Assembly: GCA_015064425.1 (NCBI GenBank)
Contig: SVSF01000024.1
Location: 1-19,047, forward strand
Reading direction: 5' to 3'
DNA from: Oscillospiraceae bacterium
GTDB taxonomy: Bacteria > Bacillota_A > Clostridia > Oscillospirales > CAG-272
Length of the DNA: 19,047 bases
Part shown: positions 1 to 6,132 of the stretch, piece by piece
How the letters are laid out: each line of letters begins with the position of its first letter
How positions within the stretch are numbered: position 1 is the stretch's first letter
The notes under the pieces: generated by a model
Seen by the model: only the letters and a program-made list of their open reading frames with translations
Told to the model about the DNA's origin: nothing
The model's database searches: none
Program-made: the position numbers and the translations under genes

Positions 1-126
1 ACATCGTTCGTGGGTGGTATTCAGTTGGATGTTTTCGTATACAGTAGAAGAAAATCTTCAAACATTGTGCTGGAAACGCAATAGATCAAAGAGTAATAAA
101 ATTGCAAACTTAAAAGATTACTAATG

Positions 127-175
127 CATCTTTTTCGTAAAAGCTTAATTGGCCAACGTCATCTTTTTCGTAAAA
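127..175. repeat. Pair of 16-nt direct repeats
   Basis: The sequence CATCTTTTTCGTAAAA occurs exactly at 127-142 and again at 160-175. Each copy is followed by one variable base and CTT. Start-to-start distance is 33 nt, about three helical turns. I see no third copy nearby and no array. It could be a protein-binding pair or a decayed local duplication. Confidence 0.6.
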
Positions 176-242
176 ACTTTGATTTTGCAAAATAACGCCA
201 CCAACCGTCAAAACGGCTGTAAAATAATTGTCAAAAATCTTG

Positions 243-267
243 AAAATCCTTATAATATAAGGATTTT
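243..267. repeat. AT-rich perfect inverted repeat
   Basis: AAAATCCTTAT at 243-253 is the exact reverse complement of 257-267, separated by a 3-nt spacer. The 11-bp stem has only two G-C pairs. It could be a weak terminator, since T-rich sequence follows on both strands, or an operator. Nothing decides between these. Confidence 0.5.
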
Positions 268-330
268 AACCATTTTCAATGTGGCATCTTTTTTGTCAAC
301 ACGTCTCATAAAGTCAAAAAAGTGCCGTAA

Positions 331-375
331 TGAACTGCCCCAAATTGTGCAGACAGCACAATTTGGGGCAGTTCA
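331..375. repeat. 45-bp perfect palindromic element with IS3-like TG...CA tips
   Basis: The left arm TGAACTGCCCCAAATTGTGC (331-350) is exactly complementary to 356-375, with the loop AGACA at 351-355. Pairing also extends one base outward (330/376). The arm resembles the tips of IS3-family (IS150-group) insertion sequences as I remember them: TG, then CTGCCCC, then an A/T run, then AGACA. Here the two tips sit back to back with nothing between them, as in a miniature derivative. No target-site duplication is visible: the flanking triplets are TAA and TGG. A six-T run lies 9 nt beyond the stem on the minus strand and a looser one on the plus strand, so a terminator role for the minus-strand gene at 581-1549 is also possible. 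Confidence 0.6.
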
Positions 376-448
376 TGGCGACTCCTCTTTTTTAATATCT
401 GCGCTTATTAGGTTTTTGTATGGGTTGTTTTCTTCTCGTGCTATTCAA

Positions 449-565
449 CTACTCTATCAAATCTGCTTCTGTGAGGTAAAAATCAACATCGATATGATTG
501 ATCTTCTTCAGAGAACGCTGCGCATTTTCCTCTATTCTTAGTTTCTCATTGCACTCCGGATCCAC
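449..565 (-). CDS. Possible 38-aa small protein or remnant tail (unrecognised)
   Basis: A GTG-initiated reading frame of 38 codons lies just downstream of, and in the same frame as, the PHP-domain gene ending at 581. They are separated by the TAA of that gene and a TGA four codons later. The peptide is charged, its C-terminal half looks like ordinary folded protein (NHIDVDFYLTEADLIE), and its codon choice resembles its neighbours. There is no good Shine-Dalgarno site at the GTG; the nearest GGAGAG is about 20 nt away. It may be a translated small gene, a decayed C-terminal extension of the PHP protein, or chance. I do not recognise it. Confidence 0.2.
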   Translation of the reverse strand: MDPECNEKLRIEENAQRSLKKINHIDVDFYLTEADLIE

Positions 566-580
566 TCATATTATATGCAC

Positions 581-1549
581 TTATTCTCTCCACAGAGGTT
601 GTGTCCATGCTTCTTTTCCGTTTACGTCGGTGATTTTAGCATAAACATAATGAGAGTTTGCTCTGTATGCAAAGCTTGCCCCTATAATATATCCGTTCTC
701 GTCATATTCCAAAGCGACGGATTTATTGGGGTTATTTTTATTGTATACATATTTTCGCCCGTTAAAAGCATCGTCCATGATTCTGATCTCGCGGCATGGA
801 GCACATTTCAAATATACTGTTTCATCTTCAGAATAGAAATCGTAAATTTCCGCACCCGTCGATGCATAGAAGCTGCCCTTTAAAAGAGAATCTACGATAT
901 CCTCATAAGAGAGGGATTTCGCTTTTACGCACACGAATCCCTTGCCAAGGTCATCCCATTCTCCGCCGAAATGCATATCGTCCGTTGCATACAAATGGGT
1001 GTGTATACCGTGCCAAAGCATATTTTCAATATACAGCTCGGAATATCCGTTTCCGTTTAATTCAGAGCCTCCGTTAAATACCTCAACGCCAACAAAGCCC
1101 TCAAGCCCGATAAGTGCCTGAGGATCTATGTGAGACCAATACGGATGTCCGTAAATGCAAAAACAACCGTTTTCACGAAGTTCTGCGCACACTTTATTTA
1201 CATCGTGTTCGTATTTCGGATCGCCAAAGTGGAATATCTTTTCTCCTTGTGTATATTTACATTTACCGGGTAGACCGAGAGCAACAACGTGGTTAGTCTG
1301 CCAAAAAGTATTATTCGGATCATCGGCAGGGCCCACTTCAACTCCGGGAATCGTTATAAATTCATCATCCCAAAGATCTTCATGAATACCGAACACTCCG
1401 TGATCGGTAAACGCCACAAAATCATATCCGAGCTTTTTATATTCTTCTTTTACCTGATGCGGTGTGTAAAATCCGTCAGACATTGTACTGTGTGTATGTA
1501 GGTTTCCTTTATAAAATTTACCTTCATCAATAAAAATAGATCTTTTCAT
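581..1549 (-). CDS. PHP-domain metal-dependent phosphoesterase
   Basis: This 322-residue protein carries the PHP (polymerase and histidinol phosphatase) metal-site motifs in order: LHTHSTMSDG (His18, His20, Asp25), FTDH (His50), PGVEVGP (Glu71), GHPYWSH (His135) and YATDDMHF (Asp190, His193). The family binds two or three divalent metals and hydrolyses phosphoesters. Substrates include nucleotides and nucleoside 5',3'-bisphosphates, so the substrate here is unknown. There is no signal peptide, so it is probably cytoplasmic. I chose the ATG at 1549 because AAGGGG lies 5 nt upstream. In-frame ATGs at 1570 and 1579 lie behind an AAGGAG (1582-1587), and the 1570 start (7 residues longer) is a real alternative. 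It is divergent from a lipoprotein metallophosphoesterase, suggesting a shared phosphate-ester theme; this is inference. Confidence 0.85.
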   Translation of the reverse strand: MKRSIFIDEGKFYKGNLHTHSTMSDGFYTPHQVKEEYKKLGYDFVAFTDHGVFGIHEDLWDDEFITIPGVEVGPADDPNNTFWQTNHVVALGLPGKCKYTQGEKIFHFGDPKYEHDVNKVCAELRENGCFCIYGHPYWSHIDPQALIGLEGFVGVEVFNGGSELNGNGYSELYIENMLWHGIHTHLYATDDMHFGGEWDDLGKGFVCVKAKSLSYEDIVDSLLKGSFYASTGAEIYDFYSEDETVYLKCAPCREIRIMDDAFNGRKYVYNKNNPNKSVALEYDENGYIIGASFAYRANSHYVYAKITDVNGKEAWTQPLWRE

Positions 1550-1642
1550 AATAGCCCCTTTTGATGTCATTTTATGCATTGCTCCTTGGTTTCATTTTAA
1601 TACCCCAAAGATACCGTGTCAAGCAAATTTGTTAAAAAAACC

Positions 1643-1671
1643 TTGACATATTAATTTATTTCGGTGATAAT
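1643..1671 (+). promoter_or_regulatory. Vegetative promoter of the lipoprotein phosphoesterase
   Basis: TTGACA at 1643-1648 is a perfect -35 box. GATAAT at 1666-1671 is a five-of-six -10 box with 17-bp spacing. Transcription should begin near 1678, giving a leader of about 40 nt. Confidence 0.75.
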
Positions 1672-1675
1672 ATTA

Positions 1676-1691
1676 TTGTACAAATGTACAA
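1676..1691. promoter_or_regulatory. Operator-like palindrome at the transcription start
   Basis: TTGTACA at 1676-1682 and its exact reverse complement TGTACAA at 1685-1691 are separated by AA. The 16-bp palindrome covers the predicted transcription start of the promoter at 1643-1671, the classic position for a repressor. The repressor is unknown; the sequence is suited to a symmetric dimer such as TetR, GntR or similar types. Confidence 0.45.
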
Positions 1692-1717
1692 AAATACGTA
1701 CTTAAAGGATTATGCTT

Positions 1718-3382
1718 ATGAGAAAGAATTTATTGGCAGTATTGGCACTTGTATTGGTTCTCTCCTTTGCGCTTGGCTTTATTTCTTGCGGTACTGAGCC
1801 CAAAGAGACAGAAACACAAAACATAACGAACACAGAAAGCGAAACAGAAAAGGCGACCGAGACTGAGACTGAAACCGAGCCGGAAACCGAAGTAGTTTAC
1901 GAAAGAGTCGTTCTTCCCGAAAATACATATTTTGCAAAAATGGAATATGCGGATAACTACCCGTCACAAGGTATCCCCGCCGGCACCTCATCACTTGTCG
2001 ATGCATGGCGCACGGTTCCCGGGCTTGAATACGACAGAGGTCTTACCTTTGTTATGAGCAACAGAAATATCAAAAGGTTTACAGACTATGTTAAGAGTTC
2101 CGGCGGAGGCAAAACATTCCCCATACTTGACGGAGATTATCAAATTTATCTGTCAGACCCCGAAAAGACCTTTATTTATAACGGAGCTCCCGAGGACGAG
2201 GATTTCGGAACGAAGGTCAACGGAACCATCAAAGAAGTGTTTAACGGATGCCTCGGCTCCGCATTCGGTTCAGTCGGCCCTTATATTTGGCTTGGAAATC
2301 TTTGGAGCTATTACTATGAAAACACCATTGAGCCCGGAATATATACTTTTGTGGTTTATGATGCAGAAGGAAAAGCCGCAGCATTTACCGAATACGTAAT
2401 GCCCTACTTCTACGGATATGCTTATTCCGAAGATTCCGATGCAAAACCTGAAGACGCTCTCCATTACGACAGCGGGCTCTTCCATTTGACAGACTTCTTT
2501 ACAGATAAGGAGCCTGTAACGGATTACGATTATTCTTTAGCGGTTGTAGGCGATATTCAGAATATGACTCTGCTTTATCCCGATAAGCTCAACTACGTAT
2601 ATGATTGGATCGTTGAAAACAAGGATGAGAAAAAGATCGAGTTCGTATTGAGTATGGGTGATATTACAAACAACCGCACAGACAAAGAATGGCAGATCGC
2701 ACAAGCCCAGATCAATAAGCTTGACGGAGTCGTTCCTTACAACGTTATGAGAGGTAATCACGACGATTCTGCGGGCTTAAACAAGTATTTCCCCTACTCA
2801 AAATACAAGGATGTGCTCGGTGGAGCATATAACAACAAGATGGATAATACCTGGCAGGAGCTTGTTGTGGGAAACGAGAAGTACATAATATTCGTACTTG
2901 ACTTCGGTGCAAAAGATGATGCTCTCAACTGGGCAAGTAAGATCATCGAAGAGCATCCCAACCATAAGATAATCATTACAACTCACGCTTATTTGAATCC
3001 CGAAGGACAATTGCTTACAAAAGAAAGCACTCATCATCCTTCATATGTTCCCTCCAGTTTGGGTGAAGAATATAACGATCCCGATGAAATGTGGGAAAAA
3101 CTTATCCGTAAGCACAAGAATATCGTGATGGTACTTTGCGGACACGAGTCCTGCAACAATGTGCTTATGCTGAAGCAGAAGGGTGACAACGGAAACGTAG
3201 TTACGAGCCTGCTTATCGACCCTCAGGCTGTAGATGGAAGAACAAGCGGTTCCGGTATAATAGTAATGCTCTACTTCTCAAATAACGGAAATACAGTTAC
3301 TGTTGAACAATATTCTACCGTTAAACAGCAATACTTTATGAGAGAAAGCCAGTACACTATAGACCTTACTTCTGCAGAATGA
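1718..3382 (+). CDS. Lipoprotein calcineurin-like metallophosphoesterase
   Basis: The 554-residue product starts with a lipoprotein signal peptide (MRKN, a hydrophobic stretch, FISC lipobox, lipid-bearing Cys24). A Thr/Glu-rich linker with repeated TE pairs follows to about residue 58. The phosphoesterase core lies in the second half: GDIQ (Asp279, Gln281), GDITNN (Asp315, Asn318/319), GNHD (Asn347, His348), THAY (His423) and CGHES (His476). The first motif is D-x-Q rather than D-x-H, a variant I recall from CPPED1-like members, so it need not mean loss of activity. The region between linker and core (roughly 60-270) is unassigned and may be a binding or beta domain. The protein should be anchored outside the cell membrane; its substrate is unknown. 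I prefer the ATG at 1718 because AAAGGA lies 8 nt upstream; the ATG at 1712 is only 2 nt from it. Confidence 0.85.
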   Translation: MRKNLLAVLALVLVLSFALGFISCGTEPKETETQNITNTESETEKATETETETEPETEVVYERVVLPENTYFAKMEYADNYPSQGIPAGTSSLVDAWRTVPGLEYDRGLTFVMSNRNIKRFTDYVKSSGGGKTFPILDGDYQIYLSDPEKTFIYNGAPEDEDFGTKVNGTIKEVFNGCLGSAFGSVGPYIWLGNLWSYYYENTIEPGIYTFVVYDAEGKAAAFTEYVMPYFYGYAYSEDSDAKPEDALHYDSGLFHLTDFFTDKEPVTDYDYSLAVVGDIQNMTLLYPDKLNYVYDWIVENKDEKKIEFVLSMGDITNNRTDKEWQIAQAQINKLDGVVPYNVMRGNHDDSAGLNKYFPYSKYKDVLGGAYNNKMDNTWQELVVGNEKYIIFVLDFGAKDDALNWASKIIEEHPNHKIIITTHAYLNPEGQLLTKESTHHPSYVPSSLGEEYNDPDEMWEKLIRKHKNIVMVLCGHESCNNVLMLKQKGDNGNVVTSLLIDPQAVDGRTSGSGIIVMLYFSNNGNTVTVEQYSTVKQQYFMRESQYTIDLTSAE

Positions 3383-3401
3383 TAATTTTGAGATCATAAA
3401 C

Positions 3402-3433
3402 AAGAACGCCAAACCCTGAGGTTTGGCGTTCTT
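3402..3433. terminator. Bidirectional intrinsic terminator
   Basis: A perfect 14-bp stem (AAGAACGCCAAACC at 3402-3415, paired with 3420-3433) has a CTGA loop. It lies between the convergent ends of the lipoprotein phosphoesterase (stop at 3382) and the glucokinase (stop at 3464). U tails are short on both strands, but position and stem strength support termination. Confidence 0.75.
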
Positions 3434-3463
3434 TAATTCGTATGTGCCGAGCTCAATTTATTA

Positions 3464-4420
3464 TTAAAGTATATTTGCCGATCCGACGATACCCGCATCA
3501 TTTCCAAGAAGGGCGCACCTTACTTCGGGAATTCTTGCTCTCGGTCCCGCAAAACAATTTTTCTTAAGAAATTCGTTTATAGGATCCGTAAGAACAGTCC
3601 CCTCAGCACATATTCCGCCCGAAAGCAATACAACCTCGGGTCTGAATACGTTTACAAAATCTACAATAAGTTCTGAGAGATTCTCTATATATCTGTCAAC
3701 GAGTTCTTTTGCTTTTACATCTCCAGCTTTCATTGCAAGAAAAGGTATCTCTCCGTCCATTTTCTTTTCGTCACCGCCGCAAAGTTCAAAAAGTTTTCCT
3801 TTCGGATCTTCTTTCATAAGCTTTACAGCATCTCTTATAAGAGCCGTAGCACTGCAGTACGCCTCGGCACAGCCCCGTCTTCCACAGGTGCAAAGCTCAC
3901 CGCCAACATGAAGCGTAACGTGTCCAAACTCTGCAGCACCCGTAGCACCGCCCTCAAATATTTTTCCTTCATAAACAAGTCCGCCGCCCACTCCCGTTCC
4001 AAGAGTAATAAGAAGAGCGCTATCTGCGTCTGTTGCCGCACCTGCAACATATTCGCCGAGGGCAGCACAGTTTGCATCATTGGACATTTTTACGGGGATG
4101 CCCAATATTTCACCGAGAGCTTCTGCCAAAGGTATTCTATCCCATCCAGGGAAATTGCCTGCATAAACCAGGACACCGTTCTGCGGATCTACCATACCAG
4201 GACAACCCACACCGCAAGATATACAGTCCTTTACGGAAAGAGATACTTTTTTAAGAGCCTTCATTGATATGTCAGCCATATCCCTTACTACTTCCTGCCA
4301 GGGGCGCTCTACACCCGTCTTACACTTTTCCTTGGATATAATCTTGTTTTCTTCATCAACTATTCCGACCTTGATATTCGTGCCTCCGAGATCAATTCCT
4401 ATTTTATATTTTCTTTCCAT
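3464..4420 (-). CDS. glcK: ROK-family glucokinase
   Basis: This 318-residue cytoplasmic sugar kinase phosphorylates glucose, or a related hexose, with ATP. It has the N-terminal phosphate-binding loop IGIDLGGTN, the sugar-binding/catalytic SNDANC (Asn114, Asp115), the GTGVGGG loop near 141-147 and the ROK zinc site (His167 of EFGH, then Cys177, Cys179 and Cys184 in CTCGRRGC). Length is typical of bacterial ROK glucokinases, and no helix-turn-helix is present, which argues against a ROK repressor. The start at 4420 follows GGGA and places the phosphate loop at residue 8; an upstream in-frame ATG at 4543 would add 41 unlikely residues across the promoter. It is divergent from nnrD. Exact sugar specificity cannot be read from the sequence; N-acetylmannosamine or fructose kinase are alternatives. 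Confidence 0.85.
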   Translation of the reverse strand: MERKYKIGIDLGGTNIKVGIVDEENKIISKEKCKTGVERPWQEVVRDMADISMKALKKVSLSVKDCISCGVGCPGMVDPQNGVLVYAGNFPGWDRIPLAEALGEILGIPVKMSNDANCAALGEYVAGAATDADSALLITLGTGVGGGLVYEGKIFEGGATGAAEFGHVTLHVGGELCTCGRRGCAEAYCSATALIRDAVKLMKEDPKGKLFELCGGDEKKMDGEIPFLAMKAGDVKAKELVDRYIENLSELIVDFVNVFRPEVVLLSGGICAEGTVLTDPINEFLKKNCFAGPRARIPEVRCALLGNDAGIVGSANIL

Positions 4421-4456
4421 AAGTTTTCCCTGCCTTTTTATACATTGTCTACAATA

Positions 4457-4485
4457 ATAATAGTTTAAAATAAAATAAGTGTCAA
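4457..4485 (-). promoter_or_regulatory. Promoter of the ROK glucokinase
   Basis: Read on the minus strand, TTGACA (4485-4480) and TATTAT (4462-4457) are separated by 17 bp. Predicted start is near 4450, giving a leader of about 30 nt. It lies back to back with the nnrD promoter. Confidence 0.7.
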
Positions 4486-4503
4486 TGATAAAATGGTTTT
4501 TTA

Positions 4504-4532
4504 TTGTTTTTTCTTTTCCATTATTGTATAAT
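4504..4532 (+). promoter_or_regulatory. Promoter of nnrD
   Basis: A perfect TATAAT box at 4527-4532 lies 17 bp after TTGTTT (4504-4509), which matches the -35 consensus in its strongest first three positions. Predicted start is near 4539, leaving a 20-nt leader that contains GGAGG. Confidence 0.65.
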
Positions 4533-4558
4533 AACTTTAACAATTGGAGGGATCCTAA

Positions 4559-5431
4559 ATGAACATTATCGAAACAAAAGATATTTTATCTGTCATAAAA
4601 CCGAGAGACCCAAAAGCAAATAAAGGAAGCTTCGGAAAACTGTTAGTCGTAGCAGGTTGTGAAAATTACCGCGGAGCTACATATCTTGCTGTTACAGGTG
4701 CATTGAGAAGCGGGATCGGTATAGTCGGTCTGGCTTCTACCGAAGAGGTAATATCCTCCGTATCCTCACGTATTGCGGAATGCACCTACTTTCCTCTGAT
4801 AAAGAACTCCGAGGGACATATTTCAAAAGACAATGCAGAAAATCTTCTTGAAATATCGGGAAATTATTCTGCCGTACTTATAGGTTGCGGTATGTCCTGC
4901 AGTAAAGATACGGGAACTTTGGTGCAAAAGCTTTTGAGAAGCTCCGACACTCCCATCGTTATAGATGCAGACGGGCTTAATTCCATTAAGGATCGCCCTT
5001 ACGTTTTATCGGAGGCAAAGCAAACACCTATCATTACACCCCACATAAAGGAATTTTCAAGACTCTGCGGCAAAAGCTGTGAGGAGATACTGGAAGAGCC
5101 CGAAAAGTCTTCAAAAGAATTTTCCGACAAATACGGATGTACTGTAGTACTCAAAAATTATGACACAGTCATAGCAAGTCCCGGCAGGGAAAGCATGCTT
5201 AATACCGTCGGAAATGTCGGTCTTGCAAAGGGTGGCTCTGGCGATCTTCTCGCAGGGATCATAGCTTCTTTAAGAGCACAAGGAATGGATCCGTACGAAG
5301 CATCCTACTGCGGAACTTATATTCACGGAAGTGCTGCAGATATATGTGCAGAGAAAATGTCTCGCATTTCTATGTTACCGTCAGACGTAGCTCTTTGTAT
5401 AGATGAATTTTTCAAAAGAATAGGTCTGTAA
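4559..5431 (+). CDS. nnrD: ADP-dependent NAD(P)H-hydrate dehydratase
   Basis: The 290-residue protein belongs to the YjeF C-terminal (ribokinase-like) family. It repairs damaged, hydrated NADH and NADPH by ADP-dependent dehydration in the cytoplasm. Visible hallmarks are GSFGKLLVVAG near the N-terminus, VIDADGLN (about 141-148), TPHIKEFSRL (about 161-170), and the catalytic glycine-rich loop GGSGDLLAG (about 224-232) followed by the YIHGSAAD helix. The N-terminal epimerase domain (NnrE) is absent, so this is a stand-alone dehydratase; its usual partner is not in the window. GGAGG lies 8 nt before the ATG. It is a single transcription unit bounded by its own promoter and a terminator hairpin. 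Confidence 0.9.
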   Translation: MNIIETKDILSVIKPRDPKANKGSFGKLLVVAGCENYRGATYLAVTGALRSGIGIVGLASTEEVISSVSSRIAECTYFPLIKNSEGHISKDNAENLLEISGNYSAVLIGCGMSCSKDTGTLVQKLLRSSDTPIVIDADGLNSIKDRPYVLSEAKQTPIITPHIKEFSRLCGKSCEEILEEPEKSSKEFSDKYGCTVVLKNYDTVIASPGRESMLNTVGNVGLAKGGSGDLLAGIIASLRAQGMDPYEASYCGTYIHGSAADICAEKMSRISMLPSDVALCIDEFFKRIGL

Positions 5432-5436
5432 AAAAT

Positions 5437-5458
5437 GCGGGAGGCTTTTGCCTCCCGC
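5437..5458. terminator. Terminator between nnrD and hpf
   Basis: A perfect 9-bp, GC-rich stem (GCGGGAGGC / GCCTCCCGC) has a four-T loop. On the minus strand it is followed by A and six Ts, a strong terminator for hpf. On the plus strand a looser T-rich tail follows, and it lies 6 nt after the nnrD stop. Confidence 0.85.
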
Positions 5459-5470
5459 TTGTATTTAATT

Positions 5471-5989
5471 TTAAGCCTGCTCGATCAGACCGTAGTCTCC
5501 GTCTACGCGCTTGTAGACCACGTTTATCTTTCCCGTTTCCTCATTGCAGAATGCAAAGAACTCGTGATCAAGAAGATCCATCTGCAATATTGCCTCATCT
5601 ACCGACATAGGCTTGAAGGTGAAGGATTTCTTTCTTACGTTGTAGTCCTTATCTTCAAAGGCATCAGAGGAAGCGATCTCTCTGGAAAAGGCTCCGTCAC
5701 GGAGTCGTTTTTCGAGTTTTGTCTTATGCTTACGTATCTGCCTTTCAATGCTGTCCATAGCTCTATCCAGAGCATTATTGAAGGTTGAACTTTCCTCTTC
5801 TCCGCGGTATAAAATACCGGAGCTTGAGATAGTTATCTCCATACACTCATTGTTCCGTCTCTTTTTCAAGGTAACGGTGGCAGAAGCATCGTCTTTGAAA
5901 AACTTATCGAACTTTGAAAGCTTTTTTTCAATAAGGAGCTTCAAATCTTCGGTTATCTCTACTTTTCTTCCGACGTACGTAATCTTCAT
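5471..5989 (-). CDS. hpf: Long-form ribosome hibernation promoting factor
   Basis: The 172-residue protein has the two-part architecture of long HPF. An N-terminal HPF/YfiA ribosome-binding domain (about 1-95, opening with MKITYVGRKVEIT) is joined by a charged linker to a C-terminal dimerisation domain (about 115-172, KSFTFKPMSVDEAILQMDLLDHEFFAF). Long HPF binds the 30S subunit and pairs two ribosomes into inactive 100S dimers in stationary phase. GGGGG lies 8 nt before the ATG. The gene is monocistronic: its own upstream region is AT-rich with two overlapping TATAAT boxes on the minus strand (6038-6043 and 6043-6048) but no good -35. A palindrome at 6086-6104 may be a control site. Transcription ends at the hairpin at 5437-5458. 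Confidence 0.95.
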   Translation of the reverse strand: MKITYVGRKVEITEDLKLLIEKKLSKFDKFFKDDASATVTLKKRRNNECMEITISSSGILYRGEEESSTFNNALDRAMDSIERQIRKHKTKLEKRLRDGAFSREIASSDAFEDKDYNVRKKSFTFKPMSVDEAILQMDLLDHEFFAFCNEETGKINVVYKRVDGDYGLIEQA

Positions 5990-6085
5990 ATGATGATCCC
6001 CCTACTGTATTTAGTTTTCACAGTATTTTCTACTGCAATTATATTATATCATATAATTTCAAATAAATAAAGAGGCTTGGGGCAA

Positions 6086-6104
6086 TTTTAACAATATGTT
6101 AAAA
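6086..6104. promoter_or_regulatory. Palindrome upstream of hpf, possible operator
   Basis: TTTTAACA (6086-6093) and TGTTAAAA (6097-6104) form a perfect inverted repeat around ATA. It lies about 40-60 bp upstream of the candidate hpf -10 boxes and just after the asd stop at 6133. The stem is almost all A/T and no T tail follows it on the minus strand, so it is a poor terminator and more like a protein-binding site. The binding protein is unknown. Confidence 0.35.
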
Positions 6105-6132
6105 AAAATTGTATTATTTTTGTGTATTTTGT

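Larger units (their letters stand above)
1..448. other. Intergenic stretch with repeats; no convincing gene
   Basis: No ORF here looks like a real protein. The plus-strand frame open from 149 to 541 reads straight through a perfect inverted repeat and has low-complexity, Ile/Phe-rich composition, so I treat it as spurious. At the left edge two plus-strand frames are open: frame 1 to a TAG at 82-84 and frame 2 to a TAA at 122-124. Either could be the 3' end of a gene that begins outside the window, but I recognise neither tail. The stretch also holds a 16-nt direct repeat, an AT-rich palindrome and a 45-bp palindromic element, listed separately. Composition is AT-rich relative to the flanking genes. 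Confidence 0.5.

Noticed and set aside
1..124. IS3-type transposase tail belonging to the palindrome at 331-375
   Set aside because: Neither open frame at the left edge resembles the DDE transposase C-terminus that I know for IS3 elements, and about 200 bp of other repeats separate them from the palindrome.
149..541. Plus-strand 130-codon open frame in the left intergenic region
   Set aside because: It runs through a perfect 45-bp palindrome and two other repeats, has no good ribosome binding site and has an unnatural composition. The minus-strand 449-565 frame overlapping it looks more protein-like.
3464..4420. ROK transcriptional repressor
   Set aside because: There is no N-terminal helix-turn-helix; the protein begins directly with the phosphate-binding IGIDLGGTN.
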